Assembly: GCA_964016875.1 (NCBI GenBank)
Contig: OZ024718.1
Span: 8,995,001 to 9,059,000 of the forward strand
Source of the DNA: Fallopia convolvulus
Lineage: Eukaryota; Streptophyta; Magnoliopsida; Caryophyllales; Polygonaceae
Length of the DNA stretch: 64,000 nucleotides
Reading direction: 5' to 3'
Shown here: positions 55,201 through 64,000 of the stretch, in pieces
How positions within the stretch are numbered: the stretch's first letter is position 1
How the letters are laid out: each line of letters opens with the position of its first letter
Notes under the pieces: generated by a model
What the model saw: only the letters and a program-made list of their open reading frames with translations
The model's database searches: none
What the model was told of the DNA's origin: nothing
Program-made: the position numbers and the translations under genes

Positions 55201-57856
55201 TTAGTGGTATGGGCTTTGAGCCCGGTGGCAATAGCGGACGCTCATAGTGAGCATTCAACTTTGCCACCACTTCCTGCAGGTCAGTCTTTAAATCCAAATC
55301 TGAAGTATTATTCATAATAGCATTTTCCAAGGTGGATCTTAAAGCTTCATATTCATGAATATTGAAACATTCTTGAGCAAGTGGCTCTACTACGTCAACT
55401 AAGCATAGCGAGGAGTCTTCGGGTGGATATTTCATTGCATCATAAATGTTATACTCTACCCTTTCCCCGTCAAATTCCATAGTCAGAGAACCACTACAGA
55501 CATCAATCTTAGTCTTAGTTGTTTTCAGAAAAGGTCTACCTAGCAAAATAGGTGCAGCATGCTTATCATGGTCCATATCTAAAACATAAAAATCAGCAGG
55601 AAATATCAGATTATCAACCATTACAAGCACATCCTCAACTATTCCTCTAGGGTAAGCATTTGACCTATCAGCTAACTGTATAACCACATCAGTTTCTTGC
55701 AAAGGACCAAGTTCAAGCATTTTGTACACAGAGTAAGGTAAAACATTAATTGAAGCACCTAGATCTAGCATGGCTTTATCAATCTTTGTATCACCAATAA
55801 TGCAGGGAATAATGAACATGCCAGGGTCGCCACATTTCTGAGGCATACGCCTTTGAAACACAGCTGACACATGCTCACTTACATAGATTTTCTGTTTCCC
55901 TTTTAGCTTTTGAGTTCTTTTTATGGTGCACAATTCTTTCAAAAACTTAGCATATCTAGGAATGCTTTTAATCAGTTTAAGTAAAGGAATGTTTACCTCA
56001 CATTTGCTAAACGTCTCGAACAATTCCTTGTCGTTCTCCAGCTTTCGGGTCTCTTTTAGTGCCTTTGGGAAGGGTGGAACAGGTGCATAAGATTTCAGAG
56101 GAGTTGTAGACGAGTCTTCAACAGCGTCTGAATTGCTCGGTTTCGCTCCAGAATGCGCGACTGCGCTTTCATCAATCAAGCTGCGCAATCCTGACTGAGA
56201 CGACATTGTACGACTTGGCAATTGCGCGGCCGCGCTTTGTGGTGTCTCGTCCCCGCGCAATCTCGACTGAGATGGCATTGCGCGGGGTGGCATTTGCTCG
56301 GCCGCGCATTTAGCAGGCAGGCCGAGCAATTCGTCAGCGAATGAATTGCTGGGAATTTCCTCTGTTTCGCCCTTAGCTTCTTCTTCCTCTCCCCTTCTGA
56401 TTTGTACTTGCCCGTCCCTGGGCTCTACTTGCAGCTCTCGCCCACTCCTCAAAGTAATAGCATTGACATTCTGTTTTGGATTGAGCTCGGTCTGTGATGG
56501 CAACTTACTTGAATCTCTAGCCTCCAGTTTGCCTACCGCATTGGCAATTTGACTGACTTGAGTCTCCAGATTGTGGATGCTAGACTTTGTCTCTTGTTGA
56601 AATTGGCTCATTGAGCCTTGCATTGTAGTTACAGTTTGTGCAAGAGTTCGAATCATGTCTTCAGTAGACATAGCATTCTGATTGACTCCCTGAAGACGGG
56701 ATTGAAAAGGTGGCTTGTATGGAGCTTGGCCACCCTGCTGATTGAACTGCTGATTGTTGGAATTTCCGTACCTCGGATTAGGATGATCCCTCCAACCTGG
56801 ATTGTAGGTGTTGGAGAAGGGGTCATACCTCGGCCTAGGTGGTCCATATCCTGCCACTGCATTCACCTCAGCATTCGGATCTTGAAGTGTAGGGCAAGAA
56901 TCAGCGAGATGCAAATTATCAAAACAAATCTCATAGGCTTTCACCTGTTGTCTTCCACCTTGTTGCAAAAGCTGCTTCATCATCGTTTTCAACTCAGTGA
57001 CTTCATCTTGGATTCTTGAGTTAGCCACCACTGCATTTGCAGCTCTTGAGCTAGTCTCTTTTCTGAACTGTCTTGTGCCCTCAGACAGTTGTGTGAATAG
57101 TTCAAACGCAGCAGCAGGAGTCTTGTTGAGAATGTTACCTTGGCAAGCTGCATTGACCATTCTTCTCTCATCATCCAAGAGGCCATTGAAAAGATATAAA
57201 ATCAGATCTTGATCAGTGTAGCCATGGAAAGGACAGTTGGCTATCAACCTCTTGAATCTTTCATAGTATTCGTACAAGGGCTCATTAACTTCTTGTTCAA
57301 TATTACTGATTCGCTTTTTCAGATCATTGAGCCTTGTAGCAGGGAAGTACTTCTCCAGAAAAGCTTCCTTCATCTTGGCCCATGTATTATTACTTCCCGG
57401 AGCCAAGTAGTAAAACCAGTCTTTAGCCTGATCCTTGAGAGAAAAAGGAAAGGCTCTCAGTGCGATCTGGTCATGAGTCACATCAGCAAGCTTCATGCTT
57501 GAGCACACAGCATGAAATTCAGAAAGATGTTTGTTGGGGTCTTCACCACTAAGCCCATGGAATGAAGGCAAAAGGTGGATCAACCCGGATTTCAACTCAA
57601 ACTTGACTCCCTCAGCAAGAGCAGGGAATTGCACCGCCAACGGTTGTTGTGCCAGATTCGGTGCAGTTAACTGTCTCAATGTTTGGTCACCCATCTCAAC
57701 AGATTCAGCAGATTCAGATTCAGAGTCAGATTTTTCAAGAAAGAATGGCAAGGCCTGAAAGTGATTCCGGATTTCCTTCCTTAGCTTCAAGAGTGTCCTG
57801 TCAATATCTGGATCAAACAACAGGGGAGATGAGTTAGTAGCACGGGTATGAACCAT
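52241..57856 (-). CDS. Athila-type gag-pol polyprotein, 1871 aa, intact frame
   Basis: One uninterrupted frame. A gag domain spans about residues 133-265. A degenerate knuckle (ICFDNLHLADSC, about 309-320) lacks one Cys of the CCHC pattern. The aspartic protease has LDLGASINVLP (about 696-706). The reverse transcriptase (about 985-1215) has YIDYRKLN and FMDDF (about 1147). RNase H spans about 1285-1405 (CDASDYAVG, TEKELLAVV, YTDHAALRYL). The integrase has an HHCC finger (CHNYACGGHF, CDRCQ), WGIDFMGPF, VSDKGTHF and the GQAEVSNRE glutamate (about 1505-1680). No chromodomain follows. The region about 515-575 is encoded by a GC-rich module also found elsewhere in the element. The products copy the RNA and insert it. 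The intact frame suggests recent activity, although the RNase H reads VGDVLG where VGAVLG is usual. Confidence 0.95.
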   Translation of the reverse strand: MVHTRATNSSPLLFDPDIDRTLLKLRKEIRNHFQALPFFLEKSDSESESAESVEMGDQTLRQLTAPNLAQQPLAVQFPALAEGVKFELKSGLIHLLPSFHGLSGEDPNKHLSEFHAVCSSMKLADVTHDQIALRAFPFSLKDQAKDWFYYLAPGSNNTWAKMKEAFLEKYFPATRLNDLKKRISNIEQEVNEPLYEYYERFKRLIANCPFHGYTDQDLILYLFNGLLDDERRMVNAACQGNILNKTPAAAFELFTQLSEGTRQFRKETSSRAANAVVANSRIQDEVTELKTMMKQLLQQGGRQQVKAYEICFDNLHLADSCPTLQDPNAEVNAVAGYGPPRPRYDPFSNTYNPGWRDHPNPRYGNSNNQQFNQQGGQAPYKPPFQSRLQGVNQNAMSTEDMIRTLAQTVTTMQGSMSQFQQETKSSIHNLETQVSQIANAVGKLEARDSSKLPSQTELNPKQNVNAITLRSGRELQVEPRDGQVQIRRGEEEEAKGETEEIPSNSFADELLGLPAKCAAEQMPPRAMPSQSRLRGDETPQSAAAQLPSRTMSSQSGLRSLIDESAVAHSGAKPSNSDAVEDSSTTPLKSYAPVPPFPKALKETRKLENDKELFETFSKCEVNIPLLKLIKSIPRYAKFLKELCTIKRTQKLKGKQKIYVSEHVSAVFQRRMPQKCGDPGMFIIPCIIGDTKIDKAMLDLGASINVLPYSVYKMLELGPLQETDVVIQLADRSNAYPRGIVEDVLVMVDNLIFPADFYVLDMDHDKHAAPILLGRPFLKTTKTKIDVCSGSLTMEFDGERVEYNIYDAMKYPPEDSSLCLVDVVEPLAQECFNIHEYEALRSTLENAIMNNTSDLDLKTDLQEVVAKLNAHYERPLLPPGSKPIPLTLRSEKLLPSIVQAPVVELKQLPDHLKYAFLGEGDTLPVIISNKLSNEQEGRLVAVVREHKTAIGWTIVDIKGISPSTCMHRILLEDEATPSRQPQRRLNPPMMEVVKKEVLKLLQAGMIFPIFDSKWVSPTQVVPKKGGITVVENHKGDLIPTRVQTRWRVYIDYRKLNAVTRKDHFPLPFIDQMLERLAGRSFYFFLDGYSGYFQVAIATEDQEKTTFTCPFGTFAYRRMPFGQCNAPATFQRCMVSIFSEYIEKFIEVFMDDFTVHGNDFDSCLTHLTLVLKRCEDTNLVLNSEKCHFMVEQGIVLGHVVSSRGIEVDKAKVEVIQSLPYPTNVREVRSFLGQAGFYRKFIRDFSKIASPLCELLKKEAGFEFGDACKTTFDELKLRLTTAPIIQAPDWSLPFEIMCDASDYAVGDVLGQKKGRASHVIHYAFMTLNEAQRNYYTTEKELLAVVFSLEKFCSYLLGTRVIVYTDHAALRYLLTKKEAKPRLIRWILLLSEFNIEIKDKKGAENVVADHSSRLVMEEQKRPESSPIQEEFPDDTLFAIKVVKPWYAHLVNFLVMGEFPPTFTKAQKDKLRSEARYYIWDDPYLLKHYADQVIRRCIPNNEVTSILTFCHNYACGGHFSSNKTARKVLDAGFYWPSIFRDAHGFCKSCDRCQRVGNVSQKNEMPQSPMIFCEIFDVWGIDFMGPFPNSFGNYYILLAVDYVSKWVEAKATRTDDSKVVTDFLKTNIFTRFGVPRALVSDKGTHFCNKMVSALLKKYHVTHRVSTAYHPQTNGQAEVSNREIKSILEKTVAPNRKDWSARLDDALWAYKTAYKTPIGMSPFRLVFGKACHLPVEIQHKAYWAVKKCNMQANEVGEFKKLQLQELEKIRLESYDNASIYKEKTKAWHDKHIWRKSFEVGDKVLLFHSRLKLFPGKLRSRSMGPYVVARVYPHGDVDIYDSTTHALSKVNGQRLKPYFEGFNNAIIEETTLQETEQEP

Positions 57857-57911
57857 ATAACAGGTTCACACCCAAAACAGCACGAAAGTAATAAACACAA
57901 ATAACGACGAG

Positions 57912-57929
57912 TCCCCGACAACGGCGCCA
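57912..57929 (-). other. Primer binding site, tRNA-Asp type (full element)
   Basis: On the minus strand TGGCGCCGTTGTCGGGGA, seven bases after the 5' LTR. It has one mismatch to the tRNA-Asp-type site of the neighbouring deleted copy (GTTGCCGG there, GTTGTCGG here). Confidence 0.85.
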
Positions 57930-57936
57930 AATTTAA

Positions 57937-59322
57937 TGAGGTATTTTTCAGTCGTTTTACCTATCAAAGAATCCTAACTTAATCAATCTGAGTAGAATGG
58001 TAAGCAAGGTCGATCCCACAGAGACTCGTGTAAATGTGTTATTGCTTAAGTGCCAAGTAACTAATATGGGGGGTTTTATTGAATGGAAATCTAACCTACT
58101 ATGCAAAATTAGAAAACTAAATATGAATGCAAAGTTGATTGTAAATATATATGAGAGAAATATGTTCAACTAGTTACATCCATCATAGATATGCGTATTG
58201 ATCATTGATTATCTTGATTCTCAATTCCCTTGAATAATCTATTGTGGATTATACTCCTACTAAGGATTATGACCCAAACTTCATAAATAGTTGAAAGAGC
58301 TAACAGTCTAAACAACCCTAATCATTTAACAACCTAAAACAACGTCTAGATTCAATTAAACAACAACTTTACGAATCAAGTTATCAATAGAAACAAACAC
58401 TTAGAGCAAACAGACATCTAAGTTATTTGTGGATTTATTCCCTTCTACAATTGAATAGCCCGAACGGGTCTAAGCAATTATAGATGCTACTTTATCTAAT
58501 CAACCCCGAACGGGCATCAATCAGATTAGTTGTAAATTAACCTAGAAATTCTATTAGGTAGCTAATCTAACAAAACCCTAGATAAATTCTGATTCAATTA
58601 AGCACAAGGAATAAAACCTATTCAAGTTGATGAGAATCAATCAAACCTCACAATAATATGCAATCTATGATTTCAATAACTGGTCAAACACAAAGAAATT
58701 AGCAACGCATAATTAAAATAAAATCAAACTTACAAAGGTTCAAAGGTTCTTCCTTGAGAGAAAACCCTAGCCTCTAAAAGTTGATCAAAAGTTGTGAGAA
58801 AATAATCTAGCATAAAATATTTATATGTCTTCTAAAAATATCCCTCAAAAGATATATTAAACACACATCTCGGCCAAAATACAAGCCCATAAGTCAAAAT
58901 ATCAAAGCCCAAAACCAAAGCTTGGCCCAAATCCACGCTCGCTGAAAAGCTCCGATTGCGCGGGATCGTCCCCCAAAAGCGCGGCCGCGCTTTGTCCTCC
59001 CTGCGCTTTCTCTTCTCAGTTGCAATTGCGCGGGCTAGTTGCTCGGGTTCAATCCCGAGCTTTCTCCTTAAGCTTGGCTTGGCTTCTTCCTTTCTTTAGC
59101 TCTTCTCCACATCATCCTATCACTCCTTAGCTCACTTAGCTCGTCCACCACCGCCATGGTCAATCTGTAATCGCCCCGCTGTTGCTCCTGAACCTAAAAA
59201 CCTGTAAAACCGAGCAAACCAACGCATAATACCCGATAACACAAAAACCTAAAAACTATCCTAAAACTAACTAAAACATATATAAAACACGCAACTAATC
59301 TATTCCTATATGCAAGCTATCA
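57937..59322 (-). repeat. 5' LTR of the Athila-type element
   Basis: About 1386 bp, TG...CA, nearly identical to 46803-48197. It lacks an 11-bp stretch (CTACATAAAAA-like, near 59252) present in the other copy and has a 2-bp insertion near 58830. Confidence 0.92.
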
Positions 59323-59374
59323 AGGCACAAAAGATTTTTTTTAGAAACTCATTTTCGGTGAATTTTTTTTACCA

Positions 59375-59470
59375 ACTCAATCGGTGAAAGAAAGGATAGA
59401 GACTGGGATCGAATCTGAAAATTCTCAATATTCTCCCATATTTTCTACCACTAGATCACCCGAAAGAGAT
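59375..59470 (-). mobile_element. tRNA-like SINE head fragment
   Basis: On the minus strand GGGTGATCTAGTGGTAGAAA resembles an A box, and AGATTCGATCCCAGTC, about 45 bases on, resembles a B box. The spacing fits a tRNA-derived SINE promoter. The body and tail were not defined. Confidence 0.45.
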
Positions 59471-60489
59471 AAAAATAACAAAAGAAAGATGTCATAGCAT
59501 TAAAAGTTTAAAACCTACAAATATTTAAAGAAAGATGATGATGATGTACAATTATATAATTTTTTTAATTTTTTTCATAAAAAAGTAGTAGATCACTGTA
59601 TATTAATAGGAATAGTAATATTATTATATTATATATTTTTAAGGATTGTAAATAGTAAAAAGAAGAAAGGGTAAATAAGTGAATTTAAAAATTAATATGC
59701 TTATGTGACATAGTTAGATGGATGACAAATATGATAGAAGATTGGGGATCAAATGAGAACAATTCTTATCCTAAGAAATGAGAACAATTATGAGCCTTTG
59801 ATTTTTTCAGTTTAACGATGTAGATCTAATTTTATAAAGGGCGCGCACATGCAGCTTTTTTAGACATTGAAGGGTATAATCGTCCTTTTGCATCCTTTCT
59901 CTTCAATTTCAACCTACACCTTCATTCAAGCAAAATAACGTCTACGAGTTTTTGAAGATTGCCGACCAAACTTCTCTTTATTCAATCAACACTCCTTATG
60001 TTACTTTAATCTACTTCCTCTCAAACAAACTTACCTTCAATCCCCTCCTTATTAATAGATTTAGGTATGATTTTCGTTGATTTAGGTTTTCAATATTTGT
60101 TCATGGGTTTAAGTATGATTTCTCATCTTTGTTCATGGATTTTGGTAAATAGAATCATAGAATTGATAGAGATTGTAAGATAGAGGTTTGTGTATGTTTT
60201 TTGCATTGCCATGTGAAGGATTCCATTGAAATAGAGATTGATTTTGTAAGTTTGTTTGATTGTCCACCATGTGTTTGATAAAATGCCTAAACAATTTTTC
60301 TCTATAAAAATCCAAACTAACATGTGCGATCGATGGAGCGTATAATTCATTTATAAATTCAAAACTGGCCAAGTTGTTAATACATGAAATCAATTAGTAA
60401 TTGATTAAATGGAACACACATGTCGGGGTGAGTTGTTGGTTTCATCTTGTTGACTAAGCTCTTAGCTTAATTTTTATGGACATAAATCT

Positions 60490-61730
60490 CTTTAAAACAA
60501 ATCTGATGCAAATGGTTCTATAGACCATAAAAAGGGCAATGGTTCTATTGACCATGGAAATGTAAGCAATGCCGCATCTGATGCAAATACACTTGCAGAT
60601 GAAGTTGCAAAATCTGAGGTGTGTGCTTTCCATTCAAGCATTAGTGCATTACACGACATATAAAATAGTAGTTTGTTCTCAACTTATTCGAGAGTTTTCA
60701 TTAACTTTTCCTTGAACAGTTTGGCACAACTCATTATAATGGCAATCTATATTCTAAATGTTTATTTGTTTATCTATATATAAATGAGCTCATAGCTTAA
60801 TTTTTATTAGTCATGAACGTATAATTTGCAAGGCTTCAACTTCAAGGATTCAATCATGAGCATATAATTCAATTTTGTATGTGTATTTTTTATCAGTCAA
60901 TTGCAATAACACTCACTTGTATGAGAAGCTTTAGCTTTCAATTCAACTCCCACCTTAGAAAGAGACGACAACTCCAATCATTCAAAATTTTTATTGCTAC
61001 ATTTATATGAACCGCATTGTTATTTTCAGTGAACCTTCCCGTTTAATATTATGAACCTAAATGACAATATTTGTGAACCAATTGAAAAACGGTATTTTGC
61101 ACATTTTTACTAGATCTCTTCTTTTTCTCCCTTTTCATTGTAGGTTGTTCATCAAGCTCCGGTCAACCTAATTTGTCTAATTCGGATAACGATGATAGTA
61201 TTGATGGGGTTCAATTGAAGGGTCTTGATAATGATGTTAGTGCTGATGGGGTTCATCAAGCTCCGGTCATCCTAACCTTTGAAGTAAACTAATAGATATT
61301 GGTCATTTGGTTTCCAAATCCACCAAAAATGACCAGATTTAATACAATTTATGACAAATACATGAATCGCATTGTGATTTTAAATGAACCTTATAGTGTA
61401 ATATTATGAACCGTAATGACAATATTTGTGAACAAAAAAAAACGTTTTTTTCACATTTTAATTGTCCATTATGTGTTCCATGTTGCTTATAAATTAGCTT
61501 AATTTTTTCCTTTTTTTATTGTAGGCTGTTCATCAAGCTCCGATCGTCCTAACTTGTCTCATTCGGATAATGATGCTAGTATTAATGGAGTTTCATTAAA
61601 GGGTCTTGATAATGATGAGAATGTTGATGGAGTTCCATTGGATGATCATGATGAAGCTAGTGACACCTACATTATTCACTTACTACAATATTGTTCTTAT
61701 TTCATTCTCAAGATTGAACATTGAAGTTCC
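60490..61730 (+). pseudogene. Exon-like duplicated blocks of an unknown gene in the MULE
   Basis: A block at about 60500-60617 reads SDANGSIDHKKGNGSIDHGN and ends before a GT. Two later blocks begin after TTGTAG (61144 and 61525) and both read CSSSS, then PNLS, then SDND, then GLDND, so one exon was duplicated. The first ends at a stop at 61292 and contains a third partial copy of GTTCATCAAGCTCCGGTC. The products would be acidic, Ser/Asp/Asn-rich and without a known domain. A full gene cannot be assembled. Confidence 0.35.
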
Positions 61731-62450
61731 AATTCTCTGTTTGTCTTTTTAGTAGTTGTTATGTGTTTTGGGGGCTAAGTTGTCTATTTTTATGTTACTT
61801 TGTATTTGACAAATCACTTTGCTACATTTTAATTTCTTTTAAGGTTGTTTTTACTTCACATCGAACCCAATGAGCTGAATGTCTTCTTTACAAGTTTTAT
61901 GCATTTTCTGTTAAATGAACTGATTATTTAAAATCCATGAACCTTCATGTTGAACAATATGAACCTTTATGTTGAACACTATGAACTTTCATGTCGAACA
62001 CTATTAACCGTGTAATTAATTCTATGAACCGTTTAAGTAATCAAGGATCAATCTTTTACATTGTTTTCTCAAAATGGACCATTTCCATTGCGTAGCACCT
62101 GTAGTGATTTTCACTTCTTCTAGTTAACTATTGTAATAACAATGTAATTTAAAATCATAGGTTGTATTCAATCAACCTACAAGTATAAATTGAAACTTAA
62201 AAACTCATGACCAAACTTTAATGTACTTTGAACCATAAAACAAATGTCATGAACCAAAATTACAACTAATATGTATGACTTAAAAGACATGAATTGTAAG
62301 ATGAACTATTATGAACCAAACTTTAATTTACTATGAACCAAAAGAACAAATGTCATGAACCCAAAAGACGTGAATTGTAAGATGAACTATTATGAACCCG
62401 AGCTTACAAAATCATGAACCGAAAGAAGAGTTATAATGAACCAAAGTATA
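61005..62450. repeat. Cluster of TGAACC words
   Basis: ATGAACC or GTGAACC occurs about 16 times by eye, with many one-base variants, nearly all on the plus strand. Several sit in larger imperfect repeats (ATGAACCGCATTGT, GTCATGAACC, AAGATGAACTATTATGAACC). It lies in the right half of the 3.9-kb MULE. Confidence 0.75.
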
Positions 62451-62468
62451 TAAAGCGTTTATAAAATT

Positions 62469-62538
62469 AGCCTATGTGAGATTTGAACCCACATCTATGT
62501 GCACATGCACATTGCTCTACCATTTGAGCTAATAGGCT
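62469..62538 (-). tRNA. tRNA-like sequence, probably not a functional tRNA
   Basis: On the minus strand AGCCTAT and ATAGGCT form a perfect 7-bp acceptor stem. GCTC/GAGC forms a D stem with the loop AAATGGTA, and GTGGG/CTCAC a T stem with the loop TTCAAAT. The anticodon arm ATGTG/CACAT closes a loop of only six bases and the variable region is four, so the cloverleaf is two or so bases short and the anticodon is not clear. The A and B boxes are good, so pol III transcription is conceivable. Confidence 0.4.
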
Positions 62539-63667
62539 TTTAAAGTGATAAATGATTTTACACAAACACCATATCATATGCAAGCGATGTGATTTTTCTC
62601 TTCTAACCCACAAAATAGAATGCAACAAGGCAATAACATTGTCAATCTTAGCTTTGTCCGACAGAAAAATACAGATATATGTAACATAAATTGAAAGAAG
62701 TCATACTTTTCCAACAATCTCTCCACAATTGCTTCAAACTGAGGAACAATATTTGATGCCTCATCACTTGATTGGGCTGCCTTTGTCCTAAGACTAGCAT
62801 ACTCATTTACAACTTTGTCTGATAGAAAAACTAAAAAGCAAAAGACATGATCATCTGCAAGGTAAATCCATCAACGCATCAAGCACCCGTTTCGACCACT
62901 TTATAACAAAATAAACCCATCAACGCATCCCATAAAGAGGGTTTAAGCACCATTCCATGGTTGATCATCTCTTCCAACCAAAAAACCACTTTGTACCTCC
63001 TCCCTATAAAGAAAAACCCTCTAATTTGTAAAAATATCATCATCTACACAACCCGGCTGATTAACCATCTTATCTAAAAGCTTAACAACCATAATAGACC
63101 TTCCCTTTTCAATTCACACAAGCCTTTCACTGCAACATTAAATACCTTTGTGGTGGGAACACAACTCCATTGCACCACCTCTTTTTCAACCACTTTGAAT
63201 CTTTGATAGCCTCATCAACTAGACCTTCTCTGCAAAAGGCAACTACTTTTTTCTTCATAGATTGCCGGCTAATTTTGGAGACAGACTTTGAGGAGGCAAA
63301 GACGATACGAGTTCAAACCGATCAAATTTGGCGAATTTGTAGAAACAAAATTCAATTGAGAAGTACGAGTTCAAACCGATCAAATTTGGAGAAGAATTTG
63401 TAGACTTTGACGAGGAGAAGATATGTCGTCCGTCCTGATTCTCCATGTTCCTTCCTAGGGTTGTTTGAAAGGGAGAAGGATTTGGGGAGAAGGAAAGGGT
63501 ATTTTTGGAACATTTTGATTTTTTTCCTCTAAATTACACTCCGTGCTATTTATTAATGAATCAGCCCCATTTTTTGATTTAATTTCATCCATACATACTC
63601 CTGATCCAACGCTCTAAATTTTTTCTTAGTTCTCACGTTAAGAAATATTCTCACTAGAACCCTCCTC
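62539..63667. other. Right arm of the 3.9-kb MULE
   Basis: No gene recognised. A 35-bp direct repeat (GAGTTCAAACCGATCAAATT) occurs at 63309 and 63367. Confidence 0.4.
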
Positions 63668-63676
63668 TATGATAGA

Positions 63677-64000
63677 GGGATTCGAGTTTAGTAATAATAT
63701 ATAAATTATAACAACCCAATTTTGAAAAGATTAATAAAACTTTTATTTAAAATATGTTTTTTTTCTTAGAATTTATTTATTATATTTTGGTTTAAATTGA
63801 ATTTGTATAATGTGCCCTTAAACACACTATCGAAAGACCGAGTTTTAAATTTTAACCGGTTATGTTTGATTGATTTTGGGCAAAGACGTATGATTCTAAC
63901 GTTTGCCTCTAGATATGATTGTGAATTATATATTGTGGTTCTTGTGGACATAATTGCGGTGAACAGAGAAATTATATTAATTTATATTTAAATAATTTTC
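63677..64000. other. AT-rich flank
   Basis: Short frames only; nothing recognised before the window ends. Confidence 0.4.

Larger units (their letters stand above)
46803..59322 (-). mobile_element. Athila-type Ty3/gypsy retrotransposon, 12.5 kb
   Basis: LTRs of about 1.39 kb (57937-59322 is 5', 46803-48197 is 3') flank, in minus-strand order, a tRNA-Asp primer binding site, a single gag-pol frame, a GC-rich spacer, an Athila ORF-1-like gene and a purine-rich tract. The LTRs differ by roughly 20 substitutions and two small indels by eye, so insertion was fairly recent. The usual 5-bp target duplication cannot be tested simply, because the 3' LTR passes directly into a second copy's primer binding site and gag. 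The outer flanks (CATGA at 45090-45094, AGGCA at 59323-59327) do not match. No chromodomain is seen, in agreement with the Athila/Tat group. Confidence 0.9.
59739..63667. mobile_element. Non-autonomous MULE, 3.9 kb, 9-bp target duplication
   Basis: The left end AGATTGGGGATCAAATGAGA aligns with the reverse complement of the right end (GAGGAGGGTTCTAGTGAGAA) and on into TTCTTA(T/A)C. A perfect 9-bp repeat TATGATAGA flanks it at 59730-59738 and 63668-63676. No transposase is recognised. Inside are exon-like duplicated blocks, a long cluster of TGAACC words and a tRNA-like sequence. It is not the same family as the 17-kb MULE, judged by its ends. Confidence 0.72.

Noticed and set aside
45095..59322. 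A simple target duplication around the Athila array
   Set aside because: The outer 5-bp flanks CATGA and AGGCA differ, so no duplication was claimed.
62469..62538. A functional tRNA gene
   Set aside because: The anticodon loop has six bases and the variable region is short, so no clear anticodon can be read.

Overview
This window is nuclear DNA of a flowering plant, most likely a eudicot. The evidence is long AT-rich intergenic DNA, genes with GT-AG introns, a plant helper NLR (RPW8-NB-LRR), a chloroplast-type glyoxalase, and many plant transposon classes. The species cannot be named from this sequence. Most of the window is nested transposable elements; only three ordinary host genes are evident.

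Host genes: (1) a five-exon glyoxalase I-like gene on the minus strand (5048-6695, 206 aa); (2) a two-exon FkbM-type methyltransferase with an N-terminal membrane anchor (10383-11970, 328 aa), whose start codon is 145 bp from the end of a Helitron; (3) a five-exon ADR1-type helper NLR immune receptor (40719-43647, 832 aa). All three reconstruct as uninterrupted reading frames across consensus splice sites.

Left part (1-15.5 kb): a 2.2-kb Mutator-like element (MULE) with a 9-bp target duplication carries a hAT-like element, which itself carries a hAT MITE. Then come a TRIM LTR with its primer binding site, the glyoxalase gene, a decayed LINE end, a complete Helitron, the FkbM gene, a Tourist-like MITE and a SINE tail.

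Middle (14.7-36.2 kb): at least four related TAA-target (PIF/Harbinger-like) elements lie head to tail with 3-bp junctions. The second is split by a giant element of about 17 kb (15559-32555) with terminal inverted repeats and a perfect 9-bp target duplication. This giant MULE holds a decayed FAR1-type transposase, a coiled-coil ORF with a zf-XS-like domain, an unknown 123-aa ORF, a GRF zinc-finger fragment, a composite tandem array of 39-bp repeats with telomere-like repeats and tRNA-like segments, a hAT MITE, and a 3.4-kb solo LTR with its own target duplication.

Right part (36-64 kb): tandem deletion derivatives of a Harbinger element, the ADR1 gene, an RTE-type LINE end, a 12.5-kb Athila-type Ty3/gypsy retrotransposon (1871-codon gag-pol frame, minus strand) fused through a shared LTR to a deleted second copy, and a 3.9-kb MULE with a dense cluster of TGAACC words and a tRNA-like sequence.

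All coordinates come from reading the sequence by eye. Family names rest on recognised motifs, not on searches.
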